A stretch of 64,000 bases of DNA from Streptomyces sp. MJM8645 (GTDB lineage: Bacteria > Actinomycetota > Actinomycetes > Streptomycetales > Streptomycetaceae), in contig NZ_LJJF01000002.1 of the NCBI RefSeq assembly GCF_001625365.1, forward strand, positions 186,001-250,000. The letters are read 5' to 3'. This document shows, piece by piece, positions 43,723-53,313 of this stretch (position 1 is its first letter; every line of letters begins with the position of its first letter). The notes under the pieces are model-generated. The model saw only the letters and a list, made by a program, of their open reading frames with translations, was not told where the DNA came from and did no database searches. A program made the position numbers and the translations under genes.

Positions 43723-43939
43723 TCGTCGCGAACTCGAAGTGCTGCTGGATCGCGAGCTCCAACCGGAGTGAACTGGACACCCGCGGTCACTGCCGCCGAT
43801 GCGGCCGGTACCGCCGACCACGGTTCCCCACTCGATCCGCGGGCCGTGCCCTGCTCGGCACGCCCGCCACCGGGCCGGCGCCACGTCGGACCGAAACCGA
43901 CCGAACGCGCCTTCACCGCCACGCCCCAGGAGAGCGACC

Positions 43940-44851
43940 ATGACGAACACCCCGAAGGAACAGGCCACGGACCGGACGCCGCTGGCCGAGCGACTGCGGC
44001 GACCGGCGATGACACGATCACTCCGACTCGGCGACACGAAGGTGACCTACGTGCCGGACGGGGCGGTGGAACTCAGCGCGCGCGGCTGGTTCCCCCGCAG
44101 CACGGAGGAGGACTGGGCCGCCCACCCCCAGTACCTCGACGACTCCGGCAACCTGGCGGCGGGCATCGGCGCGCTGCTGGTGGAGCACGGCGACCGTGCG
44201 CTGCTGATCGACACGGGCTTCGGCCCGCAGTCGATCCCGGCTCAGCCGGGCAATCCGCGCGGGGCCATTCACGGCGGTGCGCTGCTCGACAACCTGGCCG
44301 CACTGGGCCGTCCGCCGGCCACGATCGAGGCCGTCGCCATCACCCACCTGCACCTCGACCACATCGGCTGGGCCTGGAACCCCGCCCCGGACCGCGACCT
44401 GCCCGCGTTCGCCGGCCGCGACCTCCTGGTCGCCGCACCCGAATGGGCACACCGCCACCTCCTGGCGGCGCGCGGCATCACCGACGAGATCCTCCGGATC
44501 ATGGCACCACAGGTGCGCACCGTCCTCGACGGCGACGAGATCTTCCCCGGCGTGCACGTGCTGCTCACCCCCGGCCACACCGCCGGGCACGCGTCCTACG
44601 TCATCGCCGGGGGCGGCGAGCGGCTGATCGCCTTCGGCGACGCCATGCACTCACCGGTCCAGGTGGACCACCCCGAATGGTCGGCCGCCGCCGACCTCGA
44701 CCCCGACCGGGCCGCACAGGAACGCCGGCGCCTGGTCGCCGAGTTGGCCCGACCGGGCACGATCGGCTTCGGCGTCCATTTCGCGGACGTGGTGTTCGGC
44801 CGGGTTCACCTCGACGGTGACGGCCCCGCCTGGCGAGCCGTCGCCGACTGA
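43940..44851 (+). CDS. Metallo-beta-lactamase-fold hydrolase
   Basis: 303 residues from ATG 43940 (CAGGAGAG upstream); the longer frame is rejected. The zinc motif THLHLDHIGWAW (HxHxDH) is intact, with later ligands in LLTPGHTAGHASYVI and FGDAMHSPVQ. The sequence order, with an ALLIDTGFGP strand near residue 90, resembles lactonase-like and AHL-hydrolase-like members of the superfamily. It is cytoplasmic (no signal peptide). Candidate substrates are lactones or thioesters; this cannot be settled from sequence. Confidence 0.9.
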   Translation: MTNTPKEQATDRTPLAERLRRPAMTRSLRLGDTKVTYVPDGAVELSARGWFPRSTEEDWAAHPQYLDDSGNLAAGIGALLVEHGDRALLIDTGFGPQSIPAQPGNPRGAIHGGALLDNLAALGRPPATIEAVAITHLHLDHIGWAWNPAPDRDLPAFAGRDLLVAAPEWAHRHLLAARGITDEILRIMAPQVRTVLDGDEIFPGVHVLLTPGHTAGHASYVIAGGGERLIAFGDAMHSPVQVDHPEWSAAADLDPDRAAQERRRLVAELARPGTIGFGVHFADVVFGRVHLDGDGPAWRAVAD

Positions 44852-44877
44852 CCGCTGCCTACCCGACGTTCCGCTCC

Positions 44878-45783
44878 CTACACGGTGTGCTCGCGAATGA
44901 TTTCGCCGATCTGCTGGGGAAGTCCGGGGGAGAACAGTGTGTGCCCCATACCGGGAATCGGCTGGAATCGGGAGTGAGGGATTTCATCGGCGAGGGCACG
45001 GCCATGCGGTAGCGGGCGCAGGGGATCTTCCGTGCCGTGCATGACCAGTGTCGGGGCCCTGATCGAGGACAGCGGAGCAAGGCGGTCTTCGGTCATGTGG
45101 CGTCCAGCCAGATCGTGGTTGAGGGCCGCACTGTGGTTACCGGTCCGGTCGAAGGAGGCTTCCACGAAGCGGCGAGCGGCAGGCTTGTCGAAGGGAAGGA
45201 TGTCGCCGTTGAGCACGCGCCACGTCTCCAGGTTCGCTGTGACGTACTCGTCGCGAGTCCCCTGCGGGAGAGCGGCGCGTTGTGCGAGGTGCGCCAGGAA
45301 GCGTGCTGCGGGTGGCGGCAGGTCGCTGGGGTCGGGTGCCCGACCGGCCATGGCGCGCGCCCAGGCCGGGCCCGCGCTGTGGCCCATCGGGCCGGTCATC
45401 ATCGCGGTCAGAGTCAGTACGCGTTCAGGGCGGTGAACGGCCAGCCATTGGCCGATCGCACCGCCCAGGGAGGCCCCGACGATGTGCGCGGCGGCGACTC
45501 CGTGGCCGTCGAGCACGGCCGTCGCATCGGCTGCCATGTCCGCCAGCGTGTAGGGGTGGGTGGCGAAGTCCAGGCAGGTGGAGCGGCCGGTGTCCCGGTG
45601 GTCGTAGCGGATGACCTGGCGACCGCTGGCGGCCAGCACATCCACCAGCTCGTCCGGCCATCCGATGCCGGGTGCGGCGGTCCCCATCACCAGGAGGACC
45701 GCCGGGTCGTTCGAGTTGCCGACCCGTTCGGTCCACAGGCGCAATTCGCCGGATTCGACAATTAATTCAGCGCTAGCAGTCAT
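44878..45783 (-). CDS. Alpha/beta-fold hydrolase
   Basis: 301 residues from ATG 45783; an in-frame extension to 45828 lacks support. The fold markers are VLLVMGTAAPGIGW (oxyanion region), YDHRDTGRST, the nucleophile elbow VGASLGGAIGQWLA with Ser, the acid in MHGTEDPLRPL, and the His in PGMGHTLFS. This resembles the AclR/RdmC-like esterases and simple carboxylesterases of Streptomyces; the substrate is unknown. It converges with the preceding metallo-hydrolase gene, with only 26 bases between them. Confidence 0.92.
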   Translation of the reverse strand: MTASAELIVESGELRLWTERVGNSNDPAVLLVMGTAAPGIGWPDELVDVLAASGRQVIRYDHRDTGRSTCLDFATHPYTLADMAADATAVLDGHGVAAAHIVGASLGGAIGQWLAVHRPERVLTLTAMMTGPMGHSAGPAWARAMAGRAPDPSDLPPPAARFLAHLAQRAALPQGTRDEYVTANLETWRVLNGDILPFDKPAARRFVEASFDRTGNHSAALNHDLAGRHMTEDRLAPLSSIRAPTLVMHGTEDPLRPLPHGRALADEIPHSRFQPIPGMGHTLFSPGLPQQIGEIIREHTV

Positions 45784-46114
45784 GGGCGCCAACATAGCGA
45801 ACGAGTTGCCAATTTTCCACATCCCCAATGAATATGACTTTCCATCGAATTATGGTAGAATACTGAATAGTTCGCGGGCTTCAGGAGTTGGTCGACCAGG
45901 TAGGCCATTCGAGGCTCTCGACCTCCGCCAGCCGCATGACACCGCTCGTCCACGCCCGCGAAGGACCGCGCCCGGGCGACGACGAGAGAACAGCGACCTG
46001 AGCAAGCTGGTCCGCATCTACACCGAGGCGATCCGCCGGCTGACCGTCGACCTGTGATCGCCAGCGGCGAGAACTACCGAAACCCCTGTCAGCGGCCCAC
46101 GGTTGACTGACACC

Positions 46115-47105
46115 ATGAATGACACCACCGACCACCTGCACCGCATCGACGCCCTGCTGACCCGCCCGGCCCCGGACATCGCCCGCCTGCCCGCCGACGG
46201 CGACCTCACCACCGCCCACCGCCGCCTCGTTGAGGCGCTGCGCCCGCGCTGGGGGTCGTCGCGCAACCTCGCGACCGGCGGTTTCGTCGACCCGACGCTC
46301 GACGGCGACAGCGGGCTGCCGCTGGTAGCCCCGTTCGCCGGGCGTCTGGTCGAGCTGTGCGGGTGGGCGGTGGGCGAGCGCTGGATCGGCTGCGGGATCG
46401 TCCGGGACAACGACGGCGGCGCGCCGCACCTGGTCGCGGTGACGGCCCGCCGGGCCGACCCGGCGACGGCCTGCCTGCTCGCCGAGGACGGGGAGGAAGA
46501 GGTCGACGTGCCGGGTGACCGCTGGGTTCGGCGGCTCGCCGCCGCGACGGGCCGGCCGAAGTCGCGGCAGTGGCCCGTCGACTGGTCGTCGGCCGAGGCC
46601 AGGCTCGGTACCGCCCTGCCCCCCCGACTACCGGCACCTGGCGGAGCACTTCGGCCCTGGCACGTTCGCAGGCTTCCTCGACATCTCCCTGCCCGGCCCC
46701 CCGCCCGGCCACGACGACCCGTTCCCGCAGTTCCTGTGCCTCGTCGAGCACACCCTCCACCTTGCCGAACTCGCCGCCGCCGACCCCGGCATCGCCGACC
46801 TCTACCGGCCTCACCAGCTCCACCCGGCCCCGGGCGGGCTCCTGCAGTGGGCTGGCTCCGTCCAGGCCGACCAGTTCTACTGGCTGACGGAGGACGCAGA
46901 CCCGAACCGGTGGCCGGTCATCGCCCGCAACGAGGACGGCGACAGCTGGGCGCGGTTCGAGGGTTCCACCGCCGAGTTCGTCCACCGGCTCCTCACCGAC
47001 CACCGGCACCCCTTCTCAGTCGCTGAGCTCATCGACCGCCCCGACTTCGAGCGGTACGAACCCCACGAGCCCGACAACCCCTTCGACGACCATCGTCTGC
47101 CGTAG
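46115..47105 (+). pseudogene. SUKH/SMI1-like protein, frame broken in a run of seven C
   Basis: The N-terminal frame (from ATG 46115) reads sensibly to WSSAEARLGTALPP. A run of seven C at 46619-46625 then shifts it. In the next frame the protein continues as PDYRHLAEHFGPGTFAGFLDISL..., a SUKH/SMI1-KNR4 domain ending QFYWLTEDADPNRWPVIARNEDG and a stop at 47105. With six C the gene encodes about 330 residues. SUKH proteins often confer immunity to secreted toxins; a N-terminal domain of about 160 residues of unknown kind precedes it. The break is either a real slippage mutation or a homopolymer error. Confidence 0.65.
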
Positions 47106-47450
47106 TAGGGCGGTTGCCAGGTTCGCGATGCGGACAACGGACAGCTTGGTGAACCCGCATAAGGACACCGCCCGTCCGAGTTGCCGGCTGCCCGAGACCT
47201 CAGGCCCCTGCCGCCGGCACCAGAGCCGACGGCGGGCCAGGGAACCCTCCCACAGCCGCCCCGGCCGGGGGAGAGAGGAGAGGTCTCGGGCGTCAGCTGC
47301 TTTCGTTCGTGACCGCCTCCGATCCCGAGGCCGGGACGGGCGAATAGTCGGGCATCACGGGGAGGCTGATCACCGGTCACAGAGGCGGCGCTCACCGACC
47401 CCGAAGACGCCCTTCGCCCCGTCAGGCGAAGGCACCGGCAACTCACCGAC

Positions 47451-47497
47451 GCCAGATGAGTGGGCTCCGGTCATCGGCCGGAGCCCACTCATCTGGC
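47451..47497. terminator. Very long perfect hairpin
   Basis: GCCAGATGAGTGGGCTCCGG pairs perfectly with CCGGAGCCCACTCATCTGGC (20 bases) around TCATCGG. It lies about 350 bases after the nearest plus-strand stop, so it could be a terminator for a lost gene or a structured element of another kind. Confidence 0.6.
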
Positions 47498-47633
47498 AAC
47501 CGACCCACAGCCCGCGAAAAGGTTGACGGGACCGTGGCCGCGCAGGCCGATCACCTCAGCCAGGGCCTCGACCTCGCAGGCCCGGTCGTAGTCGTCGGGC
47601 TGGTCGCTGGGGAGTTGACGCTGCGGTCCCGCG

Positions 47634-47667
47634 AGTCGCGGCCGCCGTCGGTGCGGCGGCCGCGACT
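47634..47667. terminator. Terminator hairpin after the protease-fusion gene
   Basis: AGTCGCGGCCGCCG and CGGCGGCCGCGACT form a perfect 14-base stem with a 6-base loop, directly beyond the stop of the minus-strand protease fusion. Confidence 0.75.
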
Positions 47668-47672
47668 GCCAG

Positions 47673-50600
47673 TCACAGGCGGAAGGGGTTGCCGCCCTGT
47701 GCGGCGATCACGTACCAGGCGGTCGCCCCGGTGTGGAGGGAGGAGTAGTAGAAGTCGCCCTCCCCGGTGTCCAGGCCGTCGTGCGAGGCGGCGACGATGC
47801 CCTTGCCGTCCGTGTTGGCCGCACCGCTCTGGGCCTTCTGCAGGGTCGCCATCAGGGTCGCCGCCTTCGCGGCGTCGCCGTCCGCGCGGCGGACCTGATA
47901 GGCGGCCAGCAGGTGGGCGGTGCCCTCGAACCAGACGCCGCTGGTGTCCTTGCCGCTGAAGCCCACCCCGCTGTACGGGCCGTCGGTGGCCGCCATCCGC
48001 CCGGCCGCCCAGTCGACGGCGGGCGCGTAGGACGGGTCGAGGGTGGCCAGGTAGCTCCAGGTCTGCACGTCCTCCGGCTCGACGTCGTCGTTGGTGGTCA
48101 CCCCGTCCAGGCCGGTGCCCGTCCACAGGTGGCCGTTGGCGGCCTGCACGGACTTCACGAACCGGAACGCGTTGGTGGAGCGCTGCGCCCAGCCCGCGTC
48201 GCCGGTGACGCCGGCGAGCATGGCGAAGAAGGCGCCGGTGTCGATGTTGTGCTCCGTGGCCTTCCAGGTGAGCGGGACCATCGTCTGGCCGGTGCCGTCG
48301 TCGTTGCGCAGGCCGCCGGTGTAGCCGCCGGCGCCGCGGGTGTCCGCGGTGTTGTTCTGGATCCAGTTGGCGGCCTTCAACGCCCCGTCCAGGAAGCGCT
48401 GTTGGCCGGTCACCCGGTAGAGCCGGGTGAGCGCCATGCCGGCCCAGGCCATGTTCCCGGTGTAGACGGAGAACCCGCCGACGTACGGCTCGCCGGACGG
48501 GGTCTTGACGAAGGGGTCCGGCTCGTAGGAGGCGCGGATGCGGCCGTCCGGGGTGATGTCGTGGGCCTGGGCGTACAGCAGGCTGTCGCCGAGCGCCGTG
48601 GCGTGGGCGACGTCGTCGGTTCCGCCGCGTTGCAGGAACGCGGTGATGACGAGCGCGTTGTCGTACGTGAAGGAGGCCTGGAAGCCGTCCGGGCCGAACA
48701 GCTTCGGGTCCTCGAAGTGCCCGCCCTGGTAGCTGCGGGGCACGCGCAGCGTGCTGCCGGTGCCGTGGGCGTCGAGGCGCTGGGCGAGGAAGGAGTAGGC
48801 CGCGTCCACGGAAGGCCCGGAGGGCTTCACCGGCGGCTGCTGGGACGGCAGGTGCAGGCTGTCCGCGGGCGGGGGGCCGGGCGTGCTCGGCAGGTCGGCG
48901 TCCTCGTCGCCGACCGGCACCAGTTTGAAGAGCTGGTTCTCGTCGTTGTGGTCGCACGGGGCGTTGCCGGGTGTCGCGATGCTGTTCGGCACACTCGCGC
49001 CGGGCCACAGTGCGAGACAGTTCCCGCCCTTGATCTGGAGGTGGAAGTACCAGTGGCCGCCCTCCCAGTCCGACATCTGGAGTCCGACGTCGGCGGACTG
49101 GCCCAGGTACTCGTTGGGGGCGGCGAGGTTCCGGAACATCCAGCCGCCGTCCGTCGTCTGGAGGATTTCCCAGTCGGCCCGCGGGTCACCGGGCTGGCTG
49201 CCGACGAGCCGGCCGCTCGGCAGGTCGTAGGCCATCGCCGCACCGTTGCCGTCGACCAGTTCGGTGTGGTCGTGCGGCTTGGGGTCGGAGCCCATCGCCA
49301 CGCCCCCGCCGCCGCTGCCGTAGTCCTCCCAGCTCACGTGCCCGGTGCTCCAGTCGCGAACGCCGATCTTGGCGCCCAGCATGGGGAGGGCGTCCTCCAG
49401 GCCGACGAACATGATGCCGCCCGAGCAGGTGGTCGCCATCGTCTTCCCCGGCGTCTTGCAGCTCCAGGTTCCACCCGTGGTGGCCGAGACGATGCCCAGG
49501 GCCGTGATGTTGGGCGGCGCCCCCGGCAGGCCCGGGCCGCCTCCCAGCACGACGGGCCCTCCGCTGTCACCCCTGCGGGCCGCGATGGACGAGTTGTCGG
49601 CGGCGGTGAACTGCTTGAGGGCCTTCCACCCGTACATGTAGTGGTGCTCGATCTCGCCGCCCAGGTTGTCGGGACCCTTGGCGTAGTAGTCGGTCACCTT
49701 GGTGGTGACCTGGATGTTGCAGATCTCGCCCGAGCGGGAGCCCTCGTTGCAGATCCAGTTCCCCTCGTGCGCCACCTGCGCGGCGCTCACCCACTTCTTG
49801 GTCTGCGAGATGCTGGACTGGTCGGCCGCGCCGCCCGTCCAGATCTGCTGGTCCATCGTGATGTTCGAAGACGGCTTGATGACGGCCGCGTCGAGGTAGA
49901 CGGGCCCCCTCTCGTCCTGGCGGACGATGTGGGGCGAGATCCGGGTGCCGATCGCCGGCCCCTGTCCGCCCGAATCGTCCACGCCGTACCGGACGTTGGT
50001 CTCGTTGTTCGGCATGAAGCAGTGGTCCGCGGTGAGCATGGCGTTCTCGTCGCGGTACTTGATCGCGAACGCCGTGCTGCAGAACGGTGCGATGATCTGC
50101 GCGCCGCCGGCACTCGGATCGCTCCGGCGCGAGGGTTCGCCGAGGCTGATCGACTCCGTGCCGTTCGCTTCGACCGTCACCGGAACGCTCACGGACGCCA
50201 CCGCCCGCCGCAGCCGCTGTGCGTCGGCCTCGCCGCCCACCACGGTCGCGGTGAGGCCGCTCCCGTCCTGCGGCATCGCCACGTCGGTGATCCGCACTCC
50301 GACGGAATCGGCGATGCGCGTCACCTCGCGCGAGGCGTCCTTCAGGTCCTGCGCACTGTGCGGCGCCGACTTGACGTCGACGCGCACCGGGCTGTGCGCG
50401 ACGACCGCCCGGACCTCGGGCGCCAGCTCGCCGTGCCAGTAGATCGTGAGGTGCTTCGTCTCGGGGGCGGCGACCACGCCGGCGAGGGCCTGGCTGCCGA
50501 TCTGACCCGACACCTGTTCCACGGCCGAAGCGGTCTCGTTCATCTTGCCCTGGATGTCCATCAGTTGATGCCAGGACAAGAAGGGTGAAGGGCTCCCGAA

Positions 50601-50729
50601 GGAGTTCGCCACGGGCGCGATGCCGGGAGCCGCGAGCACTCCCACGACGGCGGTCGCGGTGGCGAAGGCCACGAGCGGCCTTCGCCACCTGCCCCTGCGG
50701 CGGGCCGGATCTTCGATGTGGTGGACCAA
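47673..50729 (-). CDS. Secreted S1-protease / lectin-like / (alpha/alpha) toroid fusion
   Basis: 1018 residues from TTG 50729, fixed by AGGAG seven bases upstream. A signal peptide (RRPLVAFATATAVVGVLAA) is followed by a coiled pro-region. Then comes an S1-type protease domain at about 210-430, with His in AMLTADHCF, a candidate Asp in VYLDAAVIK and Ser in RRGDSGGPVVL. Residues about 480-640 look lectin-like (GAAMAYDLPSGRLVGSQPGDP, WMFRNLAAPNEYLGQ, GGNCLALWPG). The last 360 residues form helical repeats with FTYDNALVITAFLQRGG, GNMAWAGMALTRLYR and WFEGTAHLLAAYQ, the pattern of six-hairpin glycosidase-type toroids. The combination of a protease with a carbohydrate-active fold is unusual. Confidence 0.8.
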   Translation of the reverse strand: MVHHIEDPARRRGRWRRPLVAFATATAVVGVLAAPGIAPVANSFGSPSPFLSWHQLMDIQGKMNETASAVEQVSGQIGSQALAGVVAAPETKHLTIYWHGELAPEVRAVVAHSPVRVDVKSAPHSAQDLKDASREVTRIADSVGVRITDVAMPQDGSGLTATVVGGEADAQRLRRAVASVSVPVTVEANGTESISLGEPSRRSDPSAGGAQIIAPFCSTAFAIKYRDENAMLTADHCFMPNNETNVRYGVDDSGGQGPAIGTRISPHIVRQDERGPVYLDAAVIKPSSNITMDQQIWTGGAADQSSISQTKKWVSAAQVAHEGNWICNEGSRSGEICNIQVTTKVTDYYAKGPDNLGGEIEHHYMYGWKALKQFTAADNSSIAARRGDSGGPVVLGGGPGLPGAPPNITALGIVSATTGGTWSCKTPGKTMATTCSGGIMFVGLEDALPMLGAKIGVRDWSTGHVSWEDYGSGGGGVAMGSDPKPHDHTELVDGNGAAMAYDLPSGRLVGSQPGDPRADWEILQTTDGGWMFRNLAAPNEYLGQSADVGLQMSDWEGGHWYFHLQIKGGNCLALWPGASVPNSIATPGNAPCDHNDENQLFKLVPVGDEDADLPSTPGPPPADSLHLPSQQPPVKPSGPSVDAAYSFLAQRLDAHGTGSTLRVPRSYQGGHFEDPKLFGPDGFQASFTYDNALVITAFLQRGGTDDVAHATALGDSLLYAQAHDITPDGRIRASYEPDPFVKTPSGEPYVGGFSVYTGNMAWAGMALTRLYRVTGQQRFLDGALKAANWIQNNTADTRGAGGYTGGLRNDDGTGQTMVPLTWKATEHNIDTGAFFAMLAGVTGDAGWAQRSTNAFRFVKSVQAANGHLWTGTGLDGVTTNDDVEPEDVQTWSYLATLDPSYAPAVDWAAGRMAATDGPYSGVGFSGKDTSGVWFEGTAHLLAAYQVRRADGDAAKAATLMATLQKAQSGAANTDGKGIVAASHDGLDTGEGDFYYSSLHTGATAWYVIAAQGGNPFRL

Positions 50730-51031
50730 CGGGAACTCCTCGGGGCTCGAAACTGTGGGGCGCCTCGGCGCCCTCTCACCCGTGCCTACGGGCGGGGGTG
50801 AACGCGCAGTTCAGAGCAGGTGCGGGTCGGCCGAGAACGCTTGCCGGTCCGTGGTTCGGACGCCCGGATGCCCGGATGCCACCGGCCGGTTCGCCGTTTG
50901 GCCACCGCCGGGCGTTCGGACCGGATCGGCTGCGACGGGACGTCCCGGAAACATCTAATTCGCACACCTCATCGCTCCCGGACGGGCAGAGTGGGAACCC
51001 GATCCGCCGAACAGTCGACCTGGAGGCTCCC
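50730..51031. other. Intergenic region between divergent genes
   Basis: About 300 bases carrying the divergent promoters of the protease-fusion gene and the hypothetical gene at 51032. Short direct repeats of GGATGCC are present near 50868-50880. No clear operator was recognised. Confidence 0.4.
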
Positions 51032-51643
51032 GTGCTCAACCTCTCCCGCGAGGAACTACCGGAACGGCACCAGGAGTTGCTGGACGTCCTGGTGACACGG
51101 CATGACCTGGCCACCAAGCGCCGCCGTAACACCTCGTTCGTACTCCTCGACCACGACGGACGTCGCTTCGCCGTCTGTGAGTACGGAGCGCACTGGTACG
51201 AGGAAGGCGTGCCGGTGCACCTGGCAGTCGACCTGACCACGGGCAGCCATGTGTCGATCACCGCCTACCGCGCCTCCGCCATGTGGCCGGGAACGTTCTG
51301 GTCGTTCTTCGAACCCGGCCGCGTACCCTCCGACGACCCGGTGCGGGCCTGGCTGGCGACGCCGGCGGCTGCCCCCGGGCCGCGCCCGAGCGTCGCCGTG
51401 GCGTGGCCGGACCAACTCGAACGGTTCTGCGCTGCGGAGCTGGTCCGCACCGACCAACCCGAGCTGCTCGCACAGGCCGAGCTGGTCGCGGACCCGGAAC
51501 TTCCCGAGGACCAGACCACACTGGTACGACGGCACTCGGCGGCGGCACTGCCGTACGCCGTGCTGTTCCGCCACGAGGACGCGCTGAGCGTCGTCAACAA
51601 GCTGATCGGCAGCGGCCGGGGCTGTCCGCTCCCCGAACTCTGA
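51032..51643 (+). CDS. Hypothetical 203-aa protein
   Basis: Start chosen at GTG 51032, preceded by TGGAGG; the frame is open further upstream without a good start. The product reads LNLSREELPERHQELLDVLVTRHDLATKRRRN, then FVLLDHDGRRFAVCEYGAHWYEEGVPVHLAVDL, an FWSFFEPGRVPSDDPVRAWLA stretch and a C-terminal helical part. It is soluble with no recognised domain. A 20-base hairpin terminator lies about 200 bases downstream. Confidence 0.6.
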   Translation: MLNLSREELPERHQELLDVLVTRHDLATKRRRNTSFVLLDHDGRRFAVCEYGAHWYEEGVPVHLAVDLTTGSHVSITAYRASAMWPGTFWSFFEPGRVPSDDPVRAWLATPAAAPGPRPSVAVAWPDQLERFCAAELVRTDQPELLAQAELVADPELPEDQTTLVRRHSAAALPYAVLFRHEDALSVVNKLIGSGRGCPLPEL

Positions 51644-51848
51644 CAGCGGCGCGCCCTGTCGATGGGTGCGCACCCGCCCCCTCCAGGGCGTCACCTCGCT
51701 GCCGCAGGTCCCGCACCAGGTACGGCAAGACACCTGAGAGCTACCTCGCAGGCCTTCACCTCCGCGCCCCGATGATCCGGCAGCGGCGGACCGCCCGTAC
51801 GACGGTCTCGACACAGGGTCAGCCGGCGGTCGTGTCGAAGCAGTGCGC

Positions 51849-51896
51849 CTCTGACGCGAGAACCCGCCGGGCCCGGGGCGGGTTCTCGCGTCAGAG
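51849..51896. terminator. Long perfect hairpin, bidirectional terminator
   Basis: CTCTGACGCGAGAACCCGCC pairs with GGCGGGTTCTCGCGTCAGAG (20 of 20) around GGGCCCGG. It sits between the converging hypothetical gene and the FG-GAP gene. Confidence 0.8.
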
Positions 51897-51915
51897 CGGG
51901 TTCGTCACCCAGGGT

Positions 51916-52680
51916 CTACCAGTCGGTGCCGATGTTGGCGCGGTTGCCGAAGGTGCTCTGGCCGGTGCCGGGGTAGAAGTACATGTCACCGGTGGATCCT
52001 TGGGGAGCCTGGACGGCTGCGATGTCGGTCCTGCCGTCGGCGTTGAAGTCGCCGCCGATGAGGTCGCGCATGATGTTCCAGCCGGTGCCGGCGTTGATCG
52101 GGGCTGCGAAGGAACCGGCGCCGTTGCCCGGATAGATGTACAGATTCCCGTCAGCGGTGCCTACCGCGGCGATGTCCGACTTCCCGTCACCGTTGAAGTC
52201 ACCGCTCGCGAATTTACCCACGGTGTTCCAACCGGTGCCGGCGTTGATCGGCGCTGCGAAGGAACCGGCACCGTTACCCGGATAGACGTACAGATTCCCG
52301 TCAGCAGTACCGACCGCGGCGATGTCCGACTTCCCGTCACCGTTGAAGTCACCGCCGATGAGGTGGTCCAGGTTGTTCCAGCCGGTGCCCGCCAACCACG
52401 GCGTGCCGAATGCGCCGGCGCCATTGCCCGGATAGACGTACAGATTCCCGTTGGCGGTGTTCACCGCGGCGAGATCGACCTTCCCATCCCCGTTGAAGTC
52501 ACCCGGCGTCACATTGCTGACCGTGTCCCAACCGGTACCGATCAGACTCCGCTCACCGAACGTACCGACACCGGTACCCGGGTACAGGTACATCTTCCCC
52601 GTCGCCGCGTCCACCGCCGCCAGATCGGTCTTCCCGTCACCATTGAAGTCAGCCGACGCAAAACCCGTCATCCCCACCGG
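51916..52680 (-). repeat. FG-GAP repeat tract, copy A of a recent duplication
   Basis: About 765 bases encoding the five FG-GAP blades are nearly identical to 53314-54078, offset by 1398 bases. Only scattered silent and a few coding differences are visible. The identity ends sharply at the CCCACCGGA of the linker. Confidence 0.8.
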
Positions 52681-53256
52681 AGTCGCCGGCGGAGGCGTGG
52701 TGTTGTCCTCAACGACCTTGTTGAGACGGAGGGCCACATAGCTGCTCGCCGGGTAGCTCGAGATGTTTCCGCTGTAGACGTTCCCGTTCCCATAGGTCAC
52801 GTCGGTCCTCGGGTTCGACTGGTGGATGTAGGTGAAGTCCCCGGTCGCCTGGTTGTTCCACCTCACGAAGAGCACGACGTGGTCGCTGATGTTGTCCAGC
52901 GCGTCGCCTGGGCGGAGTTCGCTCTTGTTGATGCGCGTGCTCAGCGATCGGCTGTCGAGGGTATTGGTGGTCGGCGAGCCGAGCCCGGTGGCCGACAGGT
53001 GCCAAGCCATCGAGATGAACCCTGAACAGTCGGTGCGGTAGGTGTGGCCGTCGCCGTCCCCGTACGTCGCGCCCTGGTTGTACTGGACGTTCTGGGCGTC
53101 CCAGTACTGGGCGCGCTGCAGGATCTCGGATCGGTTGACGGGGCCTCCGAGGGAGGAGCCGGCCTGGGCGGGCGGCGCGGTCAGGCCCACGGCGGCCATG
53201 GCGGCGATTAACGGAACGAGAACGGACGCGCGGCGGAAGCGGCTGTTCTTGGGCAT
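51916..53256 (-). CDS. Secreted amidase/NlpC-like protein with FG-GAP (VCBS) repeats
   Basis: 446 residues. A signal peptide (RRASVLVPLIAAMAAVGLTAPPAQA) precedes a catalytic-looking domain at about 35-185: NRSEILQRAQYWDAQNVQYNQ, YRTDCSGFISMAWHLS (a Cys in the position used by NlpC/P60 and amidase-like hydrolases) and LRPGDALDNISDHVVLFV with a candidate His. From about 200 there are five repeats of about 50 residues containing DFNGDGKTDLAAV, the calcium-binding FG-GAP blade motif, likely a propeller that binds cell-wall or polysaccharide. The repeat tract is nearly identical at DNA level to that of the upstream gene. Confidence 0.82.
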   Translation of the reverse strand: MPKNSRFRRASVLVPLIAAMAAVGLTAPPAQAGSSLGGPVNRSEILQRAQYWDAQNVQYNQGATYGDGDGHTYRTDCSGFISMAWHLSATGLGSPTTNTLDSRSLSTRINKSELRPGDALDNISDHVVLFVRWNNQATGDFTYIHQSNPRTDVTYGNGNVYSGNISSYPASSYVALRLNKVVEDNTTPPPATPVGMTGFASADFNGDGKTDLAAVDAATGKMYLYPGTGVGTFGERSLIGTGWDTVSNVTPGDFNGDGKVDLAAVNTANGNLYVYPGNGAGAFGTPWLAGTGWNNLDHLIGGDFNGDGKSDIAAVGTADGNLYVYPGNGAGSFAAPINAGTGWNTVGKFASGDFNGDGKSDIAAVGTADGNLYIYPGNGAGSFAAPINAGTGWNIMRDLIGGDFNADGRTDIAAVQAPQGSTGDMYFYPGTGQSTFGNRANIGTDW

Positions 53257-53313
53257 GGCTGTCTACCTCGATCTGGTCAATGGTGTGTGTCGGCTGCTGG
53301 GTTGGGGGGGTGG

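Larger units (their letters stand above)
47106..47672. other. Intergenic region with two strong hairpins
   Basis: About 565 bases between the SUKH-like gene and the end of the protease-fusion gene. It contains a 20-base perfect hairpin at 47451-47497 and a 14-base one at 47634-47667. No gene was recognised. Confidence 0.5.

Noticed and set aside
47733..50588. 951-aa open frame on the plus strand opposite the protease fusion
   Set aside because: Antisense shadow without domains; the minus strand carries the protease triad and other motifs.
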